Source of the DNA: Iris pallida | Taxonomy: Eukaryota > Streptophyta > Magnoliopsida > Asparagales > Iridaceae | Reading direction: 5' to 3' | NCBI GenBank assembly: GCA_029216955.1 | Contig: JANAVB010006999.1 | Location: 1,346,385 to 1,410,384 of the forward strand | Length of the DNA: 64,000 bases | In this document: in pieces, positions 10,333 to 22,180 of the stretch | Numbering within the stretch: position 1 is the first letter of the stretch | Layout: each line of letters starts with the position of its first letter | The notes under the pieces: model-generated | Told to the model about the DNA's origin: nothing | The model's database searches: none | The model's input: the letters and a program-made list of their open reading frames with translations, nothing else | Program-made: the position numbers and the translations under genes

Positions 10333-11275
10333 GCAGCAGGTTGGGCTACTCATGCGCGCATATATAGGATGCGTCTGTACGTGGGGACGCCACGTGGTTG
10401 AAGCTGCGGGAGGCGCATGGATGATGCACCATCATTTGTGGGTTGAATCCTTCATGCTGCATTTGTGGGCTGGCACGTAGCAGAAGAGGATCTTTCAGTT
10501 GCTGAGATCTTGGGTGATTAGCACCCCTTCATAGGCTGAACTGAGTCAAAGGACACGTGGCGCGTGTCGATAGCTCAAAGATCTCGGATTTGGTGGAGAG
10601 TAATCTGATAGGATGCGCCTGGGATTGAGCGCATGAGAAGACTTTGGCTCGTAACCTTTAGGAGTTACGAACCAGTCTGGACGCATGGCTTTTGAGACGC
10701 ATGCGAGGCTTCAGTAGCGATTTGACCTTTGTCTTTAGGGATCAGAGGAGGGTCTGAGGTGCATGGCTCTTGAAGCACATGCAGAGATTTGAGCGCATGA
10801 ATGCGGAGGCGCATGCAAATGGTTGGGAGGCTACGTGGCTTGTAACCGTCGGAAGAGAGTAATGATGACGCTGACATCAGCGACGCTTCGTTTTCTGCAA
10901 AAGCTGCCAACGGTTCAGTCCTCGGGGGACGTGCTGCCAACTCTGTCACTTTGGCATTATTGCTTGATGGGGTGACGCGTCGATTGGGCGCACGGGTCCA
11001 TATTGATTAGGACACATGGATCTGTGCTTTGTTGGGCGCATCCATACGGGGCGCTTGGTACTGACGGACGCATCTGTACGATGCGCGGTATCTGACCGGC
11101 ACATCCGTTTGCATGACGCGTCTTTATTGGTTCGACTTTTGAGTTCTTCAAGTGCTTTAAATAGCCGTTTGACTTTGCCGAATTCGAAGGGTCAGGTTCA
11201 TCACCATAAATACAAATTTATTGCACGGGATTCGGAGATCCCGCCTCTTGGCGCATGGGTTTGATTTGCCCGGCC

Positions 11276-11283
11276 TATAAATA
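11276..11283 (+). promoter_or_regulatory. Plus-strand TATA box inside the Tat LTR
   Basis: TATAAATA preceded by GGCC and followed by GGAGAGAG and a TTCTTTC-type stretch. The same site is kept in the other LTR at 40238-40245. It resembles the promoter of the antisense gene at 12295 and points away from the retroelement's own transcription. Confidence 0.45.
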
Positions 11284-12014
11284 GCAGCAAGGAGAGAGTT
11301 TGCTTCTCGTTCTTTCACGTCTTCCCGAATGAACTTATTTGCTCGAGCACGCTCTGTTGACAAGATGCTCCCGAGGGTGAAGATGCGACGAGTTGTCTTC
11401 GTTCATGCACTTGAAGGTGACTGTTACATCCAAAAGTCTGGATTGCGGGCTTCTGAGGCAGGCGGAAGGTACATGTTGCATCCAAAGATCGGGATGCTCG
11501 AGCCCCGTCTCCGTTATTCCGGAAGAGCCGCATATCGAAATTGTGGTGCCCCCATCTTCCTTGGACTTTGGAGAGCTCTTCCTCCAGCTAGAGTGGAGTT
11601 AGCTGCCCACTCTGGTTCTGCCCAAAGTTGCTCCTTTAGCCGAAGCAAGTGTTCGGGTCGAAGTGGAGCGCATATGCTGAGACTTCATGATGCGCCTAAT
11701 TGAGACGCTGAAGAGATGCACCTAGCTGAGACGCTGAAGAGACGCGCCTGACGGAGGATGCGCCTGGCAGGGGGCGCATGGCCCTTGCTACGCCTGGCTG
11801 TAGTCTTAGGATCTTTCTTTTTGTAGAAATTCTCCTTTGTAAAGCCTTTTTTAGACATGTAATAGACTTTTATATGAGATAAAAATCTTCTTTTGATGTC
11901 TATACTTTTGCTGTCTGCTGTGCCAAGTACTTCATCTGAGCTCCCTGGCGCATGTAATGTTAGGCGCATAGGAATTCTGGTCTATGGATGCGCCTGAAAT
12001 TCCATGCTTCTACA

Positions 12015-12035
12015 AGAACCCCTTCAAAGTTTTCA
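12015..12035 (-). promoter_or_regulatory. Candidate polypurine tract region of the Tat element
   Basis: Directly before the 3' LTR, the minus strand has a short purine run, TTGAAGGGG. It is weaker than a typical polypurine tract, so the call rests mainly on position. Confidence 0.35.
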
Positions 12036-12255
12036 AAACTTTTCGTCAAGTTTTGTAATACTTTGAATAAGAAGCATGGTGTTGACTTCAATGGGGCGCA
12101 TAACTGTTCGGGGCACATGATTGCTCCGTGCATATGTGATGAGGCGCATGCTCCTCTTCAGTTTCAAATGATAACGCTTCGTAATAAACAAAAAGATTAA
12201 TGATGATCTTTTTGTATATCTACTGTTATCGTTTCGCAGAACCCCAGGCGGCGGC

Positions 12256-12302
12256 TGACGTCACCCTTCATCGGTTCACACGTGTGACCAAGCCTATAAA
12301 TA
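12256..12302 (+). promoter_or_regulatory. Promoter of the Tat antisense gene
   Basis: On the plus strand lie TGACGTCA (12256-12263), the G-box CACGTG (12279-12284) and TATAAATA (12295-12302), spaced as in a plant promoter. An AGAGAGAG and CT-rich leader follows, and the antisense gene begins about 90 bp downstream of the TATA box. These motifs are seen directly; activity is inferred. Confidence 0.65.
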
Positions 12303-12394
12303 GGCATCTGATGGAGAGAGAGAGAGTTCTTCCTCTCTTTGCTTTCTTCTTCTTTAGAGTTTTTCTTACAAAACCCTAACTTTTTTTTTACGAA

Positions 12395-15300
12395 ATAGCT
12401 CCCAAGACTCCTCGCGGTGGTGCTGGCCGAGGACGAAGCAAAGAAAAAGAGCCCGCAGAGGCCGATGTTGATGTTGTTCCCAGGACGCCCGTCGACGTTC
12501 GGCCGGCGGTGATTGGTGGGTTTTTGTCATTCTTTGTCGTTGCTTTCTGAACTTTGAGAAACACAAAATTTTCTTTTAGAACTTGCACACGCTGACACGC
12601 ATGTACCTCGAGTCCTGATGATGTGCTGAAGCTTTTGCTGACGCACATGGACTTCGAGTCCTGATGATGCGCTGAAGCTTCTTGCCGACGCGCATGGACT
12701 TTGAGTCCTGATGATGCGCTGAAGCTTCTTGCCGACGCGCATGGACTTTGAGTCCTGATGATGCGCTGAAGCTTCCTTTCAGACACGCCTGAGCTTGGGT
12801 TCAGTGTGTGCGCTTCTGATGAGAACTCGGCTCAGATATATATTTCTTTGTTGTTTTAACATATCTGAGTTTTTATCATCTTTCCCTGACCGCCAGTTTT
12901 GATGACCGTCCCACTTTTGAACGAAGTACTTCTGGACGCAGTGCTCTGTCAGATGGGAGTTGATTATAACGAAGAGGTAATAAACCATGCCCAAGTTGCC
13001 ATCATGTTCGATCAGTCTCCCGAGAGAATGACCCAAATCAAGGAGCAACAATATGCGTTTCTCCAGCGGATGGAGCGTGGCAATTTACAATCTGCCGTTC
13101 CTGGTAATGAGACTTTCCTGAAGCCCGAGTTCCTGTTCGGTGATCGCCTCACTTCTACTGAAACGAAGGTGCTGAGGATCAAGGAAGATTGGTTCTTTTC
13201 AGCCAAAGGGGTGCACATATTCATGAAGTAGCTCGAGCGGCACTGGCCTTTGACGGCTTTCTGCCGTTTTGCCTCCAAAAGGAGGATGTCATGGGAGTTA
13301 ACCCCGTCTCAGGGGGGAGCAGTGGCGGGCACCATCATGATCGATGCTACCTCGAACCAGAGGAATATTTTGGTCGCCACGCAGGCTGGGCCATCTTTCA
13401 CCTGGCGAACCCTGCGTCCTGGGAGTATTTATAGCGACGTTCCTGCCGACACTTTTGCCTTTGGTGCTTCGACTTTCGTTAATCGTATGCTGTCATCGAA
13501 GCGGTCATACCCGAAGGGTGATTTTCGGGTAGAGGGCTGGTGTCATTATGTATCCAAGTGGGACAAGCTGACACTCTGGGTTTTGACGAAGTTTTAAACC
13601 GAACTCAGAGAGATTAGGCTGACTGCCGCTATCCGTGCCACCCAGACGGGCGTCGACATCAACATGCATATGTTCCTTGCGCTTCTGGAGATGTTTAACA
13701 CCCAGACCGGGACCTTCTTCACTCCGGTAGGGGAACTAAGACTTGCACTTCATAAAATGTATAAGGTGTCGAGGCTTCCTTGGGGATCATAACCATATGA
13801 AGAGTATTTCTCGACTAACGAGGAGTTCCAAGTCCTGGGGGACAAAGAGAAGGAGATGATGGCTGTCTTCAAAGAAGTGGCAAGCCACCATTATTATATG
13901 CAGAAGAAGGATAAGGGCGGGGGGCAGCCCCACGTGACTGCTTGGAGGGATTACGTCTTTGAGCAAGACGAGGAGGATCCCTCTTAGTTCATGACTCCGC
14001 CAGCTCTTTCCAGTACCAAGGTGCTCTCTGAAATGAGCAGACTCAATAAGAAGAGTCCCCAGGAAAACGCGGACCGGGAATCGGACGAGCGCTCCTATAG
14101 CTGTTTCTGGCACTTCACCCATCGGATGTCGTCGAAAGCAGTGTTTGTTGCTTATCTGATGATCTGGCTCCGGGACTACGTCTTTTCAGGCGGGTCAGGC
14201 TCTGTGGAGAGGGTGACCCGAAATCTGATCCTGCCAGCTGTGAAGTTGATTCTTGGCCATCCCTTGGCCCTACTCCCTGCGATGGTATGCAACCTGCTGC
14301 GAGGTCTATGAGAATTCGCAGGTGACGTTGTCCACGAACGAGGTAAGAATGACAACTTTTCTCGTGCCTAACTGCCGTTTTACTATCTGATGGGGTGGTT
14401 GATTTTGCACCATCCCAATGTGATCAGTCCGGGCCAGAAAGAAGACCACGTAGCCGGAGACGCATTCCTTCGCCACTTCTACCAGAGGAAGTGACTGCAT
14501 ACGGGCGTTCCTGTTTGTAGGAGGGTTTTGTCCTACCTTCAGGGATGGGAGATCACGAAAGTTGGTCCCATTTTTACCGGTTTCGAAGCAAATGAGGATT
14601 TAGCTGATTCGGGTGAAGATGCAACAACTCTTTCTCCGTAGAAATTCCGTTGGTTGCAAAGCATCCAGCCATCCCATTTGGTGTACAGGAATAAAAACTA
14701 TTGTTAGTTGGAACCATACTTGTCGAGTCGTTTCGTACGTCAATTCTGCTATGCCCAGTTGATGTTGGAGAACCCCAGTACCAGCCTGGGGTATATCGGG
14801 AGTCTGCTAGACGGGGCACGAGCTTGGCATTACTACAATGTTGGATGTACCAGAGCTCGCTTTACCATGCCAGTTCTGAATCTGCAACCGCCGATTCTTT
14901 TCTCGGCCGCCAAATTTTATTGTGCGATAAACACTATATCCCCTGGATATGATAGGGAGACCAGTTTCATTGTTGGTACCCAATTGGAGGCAACCGAGAA
15001 TATGTTGGCGAAGGCTCGATCGTACCGCCCGCCAGAGGTTGGTTATCGAGACACCCCTGCCGTATCCTCGGAAGGTACTTAGACAGAGCCCTCGGTTGAT
15101 CGTCAGAAGAGACGTGCCGGCACCGAGGCCGATTCTTCTGCGTCGAAGAGACAGAGGAAAGCGATGTCACCGGAGGTGTCAACAGAATCGGCTCCTGTGG
15201 AGGTAAGGACGTCCCATATAGTCTGGTTAGTTCTACCATTTTTGTAATATATGCTTTCCTTTTGTAGGAGCTGCTGAAAAGGAAACCCCGAACTCCGAAA

Positions 15301-16838
15301 TCGGGTGCTAGCGGACCAAAGTGGGTGGCGGGCCCATCTGATGAGCGTATTCCGTCGATTGTGTTGTCTCCCGTGGAGGAGAACCCGGATGAGGTAACTT
15401 CTGTGGAGATACAAGCTGTCGTGAGGGCTTCTGGTACTAAGGTCCCATCAGAAGCTGTTCTTCCAGATGAGGAAGAGGAATGGAGTTCGTCTTCTTCGGA
15501 TGACGTTCCTCCAGAGGTCCCTGAGCATGTAGTAGGAGCAACAAGCATGGTTGTAACGGAGGAGAGGGCTGATTCCCTTCCTCGTCATGACGAAGGGAGG
15601 TCGGCTACACCGTTGCCGAGCCCTACCCCAGACCCAACAGCGAACGCCGAACTGGTTGCCGATCGGGAGGTACCGACAGATTCTATTCCAGCAGAGGGAT
15701 TCGATGAGGAAGGCGAGACTCGTCTGCCGAGCCTGACTCCAGGGGAGCCGAGTCAGGAAACAAGTGCTGGCCTTGCTGTTTCGCCGGAAGAGGAAGGTCA
15801 TGTGCGACCTGCTGATAGTGTTTTGGAGACGGAGAAGACAGCCCCAGACGTCGGTGGTCCCTCCGAAATTGAAAAGGGAAAGGGTTTGTTGGTTGAACCC
15901 TCTGTTGCTCCTTCCACTTGGGGGACGATATCGACGCCCCATCTGGCTCCTCCCGTCCACTTGGCCCCTCGGGCTAATGACGAAGTGCAAGTCCCTGATG
16001 AGAGAGGATCCGCTGAGGTTGAGGTTGCAGCCTCGCAGATTGAGGTCGGTGGGTCTTTTTCAGGTCCGCTGTCCAGAGTAGCTCCTCCAACTTCTGCTAT
16101 GACGCCTCAGGTGTTGGCAGACGCAGATGAGTATGTGAAGTTAGTCATTGAGGCAGTGTACAAGATGCTGCAGAGAGGCGTATCGACAGTAATGAATACA
16201 AATGGGAGTTTTGTGATGGCGAAAGCCATGGCGCTCTCTTACATTGGTCTGATACGTTCTCACCAGGGCCATGATCATATGGCCAGATTCTGGAGGCGTC
16301 GGTGGCCGAGCTTGACCAACTTCTTTCCGAGCTTCAGAGTATCTGGCGAAATGACTTTTCTGCTCTGATAGAAGCAGAAAAGGAAAAGCTGATAGCTGAA
16401 GTCGAGTCTTCGTATCAGGCCACGGAGGCTGTCTGGGACCGCGAGGTAGCCGAAGCTGAGGCTGCGGTTGAGAGACTGTCGCAGTCCACGCATGAGAAAG
16501 TAGAGTTACGGGCCTCGTTGGAAGCTAGCATAGCGAAGGTCGCTGCCAAGATCCGCCTCCTTGAAGACCAGCGAGCCCAACTCTTGTTAGATGCTGAGCG
16601 AGTCCAGACTGAACATGTAGCATCTAAGGAGGAGGAGGCAGCTTTTACCCGCCAAATTTTTTCCTTGACCCACAAGCGGCAACAGCTAAACGAGAAGTAT
16701 GAGGATGATACTGCCCCTGAAGCTGCAGAGGTGGTGCGTCAAGAAGCCGAACGCCGGGTCTTGGCGACCGCAGAGACTTGGATGGAAGACTTGAAGCATC
16801 GGATTGAAGAGCTTTCTGCCAATCACAGTGATGCTTAG
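12395..16838 (+). pseudogene. Tat antisense ORF (aORF), spliced and inactivated
   Basis: Three exons are apparent: 12395-12515, 12897-15202 and 15268-16838, with GT-AG introns of 381 and 65 bp that keep frame. The initiation codon reads ATA. Exon 2 stays in one frame for 2.3 kb but has stops at 13229, 13595, 13790, 13985, 14309, 14369, 14492, 14639, 14705 and 15080, each one transition from CAG, CAA, CGA or TGG. One frameshift lies near 16284. The N-terminus is basic and Arg/Gly-rich, the middle (around 14375-14490) recalls the plant mobile domain/Transposase_28 proteins encoded by extra ORFs of Tat elements, exon 3 starts with an acidic Ser/Pro/Glu-rich region, and the last 180 residues form a long coiled coil. 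Function is unknown. It is followed by an AAATAAAAG signal near 16911. Confidence 0.75.
12592..12780 (+). repeat. 47-bp tandem repeat inside aORF intron 1
   Basis: Four copies of a 47-bp unit containing GAGTCCTGATGATGCGCTGAA; the last two are nearly identical and the first is more diverged. The GCGCATG wording matches motifs scattered in the Tat LTR, so the array may derive from LTR sequence. Confidence 0.85.
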
Positions 16839-17043
16839 GGATTGTAGTCTCTCTCTTTTGTGTTATCTTGTAGTTTGCAACTTCTGCTGGGGATGTAATT
16901 CTTTACTTTTAAATAAAAGATAAAGAATTTTGTGGTGTGTTCATTTTTGCTGTCATGAACTAGTAATTTGTGTGGACCTATTAGCTTTTGCACACCTTGG
17001 TTTTTAGGTACAGATAATACGTTTGAGAGAACCAACATGTTTG

Positions 17044-17336
17044 CTCAGAGGTAATATGGACGTGGCAAATATGGTGTTCAAATGATGAAGTCTTCCTACT
17101 CAGAGGTGTTATGGACGTGGTAGGAGTGACTCTGGGGGGATATACAAAACTACTCAGAGGTAATATGGACATGGAAGTTCTGCGATTGATGTACGGCAAC
17201 GCGGGGGTTGTTTGTACGGGATGTTTACTCAGAGGTAATGTGGACGTGGTAAACATGATAAGTAGCATAATCTTACGGAGTGTAAGATTCTGCTCTGCAG
17301 GACGTAGAGGAGCAACTCAGAGGTAATGTGGACATG
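17044..17336 (+). repeat. Interspersed CTCAGAGGTAATRTGGAC motif, five copies
   Basis: The motif starts at 17044, 17099, 17153, 17228 and 17315, with unrelated sequence of 30 to 65 bp between copies. It lies between the antisense gene and the 3' end of the integrase gene. The regular wording with variable gaps suggests a decayed tandem repeat of the Tat element. No coding role is seen. Confidence 0.8.
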
Positions 17337-17467
17337 ATTGTTCTTTTACTGGAGATAGAATGCCATGGAACAACTGGGTTCCGAAGGCATAAGATTTTGT
17401 GAAGGGGAGATGTATGTGAGCTCTGATGATCATGTCCACTGACTCCCTTATTGGGTAGATGTCATGA

Positions 17468-17691
17468 TTAGTACTTCTTTAGGAACTTGTCGTTGATAGG
17501 CATCATGAACAAGTCCCCGTTCGGTCGAGCGATGCGGTAAGCACCGTTTGAGTATACCTTCTCTATGATAAAAGGTCCTTTCCACTTGGGTTCGAACTTT
17601 TCTGGTGTTTTGTGAGTCAACACCATCGGCCTCCTGACTGCCAGGACCATGTCGCCTATTTGAAAAGCCCTATGCTTGACCTTTTTGTTGA
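17468..17691 (-). pseudogene. Tat integrase, C-terminal part after the nested insertion
   Basis: The minus strand reads GDMVLAVRRPMVL, then KFEPKWKGPFII, GAYRIARPNG and INDKFLKKY, the usual C-terminal integrase domain of Tat elements. It continues the integrase core that ends at 30665, on the far side of the 13-kb insertion. The stop lies at 17468-17470. Confidence 0.85.
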
Positions 17692-17696
17692 AAGCC

Positions 17697-19290
17697 TGTC
17701 ATGACCCGCACCCTAGAATAAAGGCACGAGACGTGGGTACGTCCAGCCTACGCCGCAGTGTCGGCGGTAGAACGCTGTCCTAGGTCAACAATCATCTAGC
17801 AATATATCTCTAAACAGTTTATACTCCCCGAATGGGGGTGACATAGCAGTAATAAACTCAATCACAACTAAGGAAGAGATAGCACGATATGAAATAGAAC
17901 TCAAGGAAATAAATAGATAAAAAATAGTCTAAGATAATCCCAGCAAAATCCAGAAGTACATGGTCCCAGATACAGAATGAAAGAATATATACAAAGCTCA
18001 ACAACTCTGAATAGAAAAATAAGTCTAGCTAAACATGTCTCAAGACTACATAAAGTAAGATAAGCCTAACTAATCTAGTCTAGGCAATGGGGGTGATGTC
18101 CTCAGCTAGAGCTGGGTCCTCCTGAGGGTCCAGCTCGCAAATGTCATCTAAGGCTGCCCCGTAGTAAGTATCCAGGCAGGCCTCCTCCTCGTCCTCTGTA
18201 ATATTTTCAACAGGTCCAGTCAGGACAGGAGCGAGTACAGTACATCTCAACAGTTCATAGCAGGTTAGAAATATAATCATACAGTAAAGTAAGATACAAG
18301 TACTGAAAGAAGTGCAGTATGTAAACAGAGAGAGAAAGCTGTAATAGAAATATCTACTATAAATAGAGAACTAACATGTGGCTAGTGAGTCAGAGTACAA
18401 TATAGACATGTAAATGGCATAGGAGATTCTGATGCTACACTATGGAAGAGATTCTGATACTACACTACTTGGATAGTATTCACATGTCTACTTCTACTCT
18501 CCCGTACCCCCAATCAGTACACAAGGATCCAAACATGTTATGTTATGATTCTATGTAATAGCCCCCGAAGGGTGGTACATAGTAGTCCCAAGAATGGGGA
18601 TTCTAGGAGATTCTAGGATATCCAGTAAATGGGATAAGAGATTCTAGAAGACTCTGTGATCATAAGGGTATATGTCACAAGTGATCAAAGAACCTGTAAA
18701 GTATTGTGATACGTCATGTAAGTGAAACGCACAGAACATGTAGTACCCGATGCTCCCTAAGGATAACATCTCAAGAAGGGATCCGTATAGTACCAATCCG
18801 TGTGACCAACGTGACAGTACAAGTAAAGTAATCTACTGCAGAAAATAATTCTAAGCAGGATATGAAATGATCAGAGAATGTACTCGCCTGGTATCTGAGT
18901 GTCCACTATAAAAGTACTGTCCGAGGAGTGGTGTCTGGCTCCTATTCAGAATAGCACAAGTCACAACAAGCCCAGAATGGTAAAATGAAGCACTACTATG
19001 CATTCTACATGAATCTAGGTCAAACTAGGCCAAAATCAACTCCTGGTCAACTCTGGTCAACCCTAGAAGTCAAACTAGGTCAACTATAGTCAAACTAGGT
19101 CAAACAAGTCCACACTAGGTCAAACTAGTCTACACAAGCCTAATCTAGACCCACTAGCTAAGCAAACACAACCATAGGCCATAGGCTAATAGACTAGGCC
19201 ATAGCTAAACAATACCATACAATCTAATATAGGGTACCTATATTGATATATATAGGCTCCTAATCACATATTAGGTACATACATACTAGG

Positions 19291-19361
<71 letters not shown>

Positions 19362-21678
19362 ATACACACACATGTGTTATATAATATAACTATAATATTT
19401 AAACCTATAGGCTATATGTGTATACTATACTACCATATATGTTAATACATAAAAGTATATACAAAAGCATAGAGAGGGGGCACTCAAGTGCTCATGTGCA
19501 TATGTGTATGTGTGTGTGTGTGTGTATAAGAGTGTGGAGAGTGTCACATGAGAGTGAAAGAGTGTGAATGTGTGTGAGTGTATGAGGGTGTGGAGAGTGT
19601 CACATAAGAGTGAAAGAGTGTGAATGTGTGTGAGTGTATGAGGGTGTGGAGAGTGTCACATGAGAGTGAAAGAGTGTGAATGTGTGTGATGCAGTAAAAC
19701 ATGGCCAAATCAGTTTACCTACTGCTATCAGTTCCTACCCACCAAAACCAGTTCAGAAAATGAAATAAAAGAAAAACCAATACTCAGTATCCTACCTACT
19801 GTTACTGTCCAGAACAGTCCCAAGCATCAAACCTCAATGCAAACCCAATACAAAACCAAATCAGATTTACAACAATCATTTAAAAAACAGGTAGTTCTCA
19901 GATTTCATATGGCCAGTCACTAGGAAATCTCAGGATTAGTTCAGTTATTTAGAAACTGTACAAAACAGTCCAATATCAAGTAACTCTCAAAATGAAATCA
20001 AATCACAACCAAAGACACCCAAAATCAACCTATCATTAGATAACATATAGGTGTACCTATTAGGATTAAAAACCATGCAATTTATAGCAGTAAATTAGTT
20101 AAAAGATTTTCCAAAACCCACTTTGAAAAACTGGAAATAAACAGTGAAGAACACTGTTTCAGACAATTGGGAAAATCGAGAATTGATGGACAAAAACAAA
20201 CTAAAATGAAATTAAAATGGTTGGTAATGAACTAACATCATGTGCACGTGTCCCATGAAGTGTTTGTGTCCCTGCAAGAGGACACAAACGTGTCCAATAG
20301 GTTAAACGTAAAAATTGTGCACACAGACACAACAGTTAACACTGCGTCGTGCACAGGTGCACGCGTGTCGTGCACCCGACACAGGGCACCTCGTGTCTCG
20401 TGCTCGTATCCGTAGGTGCACCTAGGGTAGGCCTAAGTGTGTGTCACCCTGAAACGTGTCAGTGCGTGTCATGTCCAGTGATTCAAGGCCGTATCAGTGG
20501 CTAGATGCACACTGTGCGCAGAACAGTGGAAGACCAATGCATGATTGATTTCTCACCAACCAGTGCACGAAACCCAACGAAAATTGGGGAGCATGGTGAC
20601 AGTGGGTGCCCCTATGCTCCCATAAAATTTCGTGTCAGGGCAAGCCGTGTCGTGTCCTGTAGGGACCCCGATAAGCAGGGGATCTGCCAGACCGCGCGCG
20701 AGCGTGTGCAGCCCATGTGCACCCGTGTCCAAACGACATGACACGTGCACGAATCCAACTCAGTAAATTAAAATCGTGTAAGCGACATCAAAACACAAAT
20801 TTCCATTCAAAAATTATTTCGAAAATAACACAAAAGATTCACTGTGGCATTTCCACAAACACATAGAATAGTGCACTGATACGTGTCCAGTTTGGATACG
20901 AAAGGACACGAAAACTTAGGGTTTCCTATTCCTACTATTAGGTTAGGTCTAGGGCTCCCTAATGATACAAAAATCTCAGGATTCTATGGTGGAAATAGGA
21001 AGTTACCTCAATGTATTAAAACCCCCAAAAAAACTCTAAAGAGAGATGCTCCTCTAGATGGTGAAACTCCTCCAAATTGATTTGAATCTGAGAATAAATT
21101 GTAACAACAGCAAGAATACTCAAATTAAAACCTATTGCAATTTGTTTGGAGGAAAAAGGATCAAAAATAGATTTTCTATGGGTTTTTGAACATGGAGACT
21201 CACCTCTTTCTTCTCTTGAAATAAATTCCTAAAGAAGAGGCTAGCCCTAGATTTTAGGAGAGATTATATAGTGGGGGAATCCCTAGGTGGGTTAAGTTGG
21301 CTGGACAAAATTGTTAGGGTTAGGGTTTGGGCACTTGACTAATGGGCTTTGGGCTTAGCCATGAATCAATGACTTAAAAATCACAAGTCATGACTTGTGG
21401 TCAAAGTCCTTCCATTCAAATCTCAATATTTCTAATTGGTTTCCCTAACTAGAGTATGGTTAACTTAACTTAACCTAGGATCTCATATCTAGTCAAGTCC
21501 AACTCAACTAGGGTTAGGTCACAAAGTCAAAGCTAGTCAAAGTCAACCTAGTCAACCCTTATTCAAACAATTCCAAAATAATTTTTAAAAATTCCTATAA
21601 ATTCAAATAAATTCTAATAAATTTAAATTACCCCAAAAATGTCAAAAATACCCTCACACTAGAAATGTGGTAGTGACA
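17697..21678 (-). repeat. 3' LTR of Tekay-1
   Basis: This 3,982-bp LTR matches 26711-30664. It contains a TA dinucleotide run (19293-19359) and three copies of a GAGTGTGGAGAGTGTCACAT-type unit (about 19528-19690). A minus-strand TATATAA box is at 21264-21270, about 400 bp into the LTR, so R/U5 would be unusually long. Confidence 0.93.
19293..19690. repeat. TA microsatellite and about 58-bp minisatellite in the Tekay-1 3' LTR
   Basis: A run of TA repeats is followed by a short TG run and three tandem units of a GTGTGGAGAGTGTCACAT sequence. The partner LTR has the same layout with a longer TA run (28323-28397) but only two units. Confidence 0.9.
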
Positions 21679-21700
21679 AATCTACCATCCTTAAAAGAAT
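21679..21700 (-). promoter_or_regulatory. Polypurine tract region of Tekay-1
   Basis: The minus strand reads TTTTAAGGATGGTAGATT directly before the 3' LTR. The second Tekay element has the matching TTTTAAGGTGGGTAGAGT at the same place, which supports the assignment. Confidence 0.65.
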
Positions 21701-21757
21701 TTTGTCCTCGAAATTGAAAGGCGAAATACAACTGATGAGAAGGATAGAAAGTATACC

Positions 21758-22180
21758 TCAAGGTCCAAAAAGATAAGGGTAGCACTCGCGCATCTCATCC
21801 TCCCGCTCCCAGGTAGACTCTCCTGGAGAATGATGCCTCCATACGACGCGTACCAAAGGTATCACCTGGTTCCTCAGAACCTTCTTCCGTCGATCCAGAA
21901 TCTCCACTGGCTGCTCTGGATAGCTGAGAGAAGGTCCAACCTTAATCTCTGAATGATCGAGCACATGGCTAGGGTCAGCCACGTACCGTCTCAACTGTGA
22001 TACATAGAATACGTTGTGGACCCCCACTAGCATAGACGGCAAGTCTAGCCTGTATACAACGTCACCGACTCTTCCGCTGATAACGAAAGGGCCGATGAAG
22101 TGCGGGCTAAGCTTTCCGCCTCCACCAAAATGTATCGTACCATGAGTCGGAGATATCCTCAAGAAAACCTGGTCTCCGAC
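21758..22180 (-). pseudogene. Tekay-1 integrase end with chromodomain
   Basis: The frame starts with VGDQVFLRISPTHG, continues through GKLSPHFIGPFVI, VVYRLDLP and [14 protein letters not shown] (the GPF/YRL integrase C-terminal module), and ends in a chromodomain-like stretch: PVEILDRRKK, LVRVVWRHH, ESTWEREDEM. Chromodomains of this lineage are thought to bind modified histones and guide integration. The segment is open by itself, but it is joined to the integrase core only if the 93-bp sequence at 22181-22273 is removed. Confidence 0.85.

Larger units (their letters stand above)
10032..12014 (-). repeat. 3' LTR of the Tat element
   Basis: This 1,983-bp repeat matches 38992-40961, with scattered substitutions and small indels. 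It is rich in GCGCATG-type motifs. On the minus strand a TATAAATAG box lies at 10321-10332, leaving a U3 of about 1.7 kb and a short R/U5. Open frames inside it are not conserved genes. Confidence 0.93.

Noticed and set aside
10262..11703. Several open frames in the Tat LTR, repeated near 39625-40665
   Set aside because: They occur in LTR sequence, differ between the two LTRs and resemble no known protein.
17044..17336. CRISPR-like pattern of a short repeat with variable spacers
   Set aside because: The host is a plant, the repeats are imperfect, the gaps vary in length and the block lies inside a retrotransposon.
19293..19359. TA run as a possible replication origin or matrix attachment site
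   Set aside because: It is a microsatellite present at the same place in both LTRs; composition alone does not support an origin.
20505..20741. 78-codon frame in the Tekay-1 LTR with a counterpart at 29491-29757
   Set aside because: It is kept only because the LTRs are nearly identical; it has no known domain and lies in the leader region.
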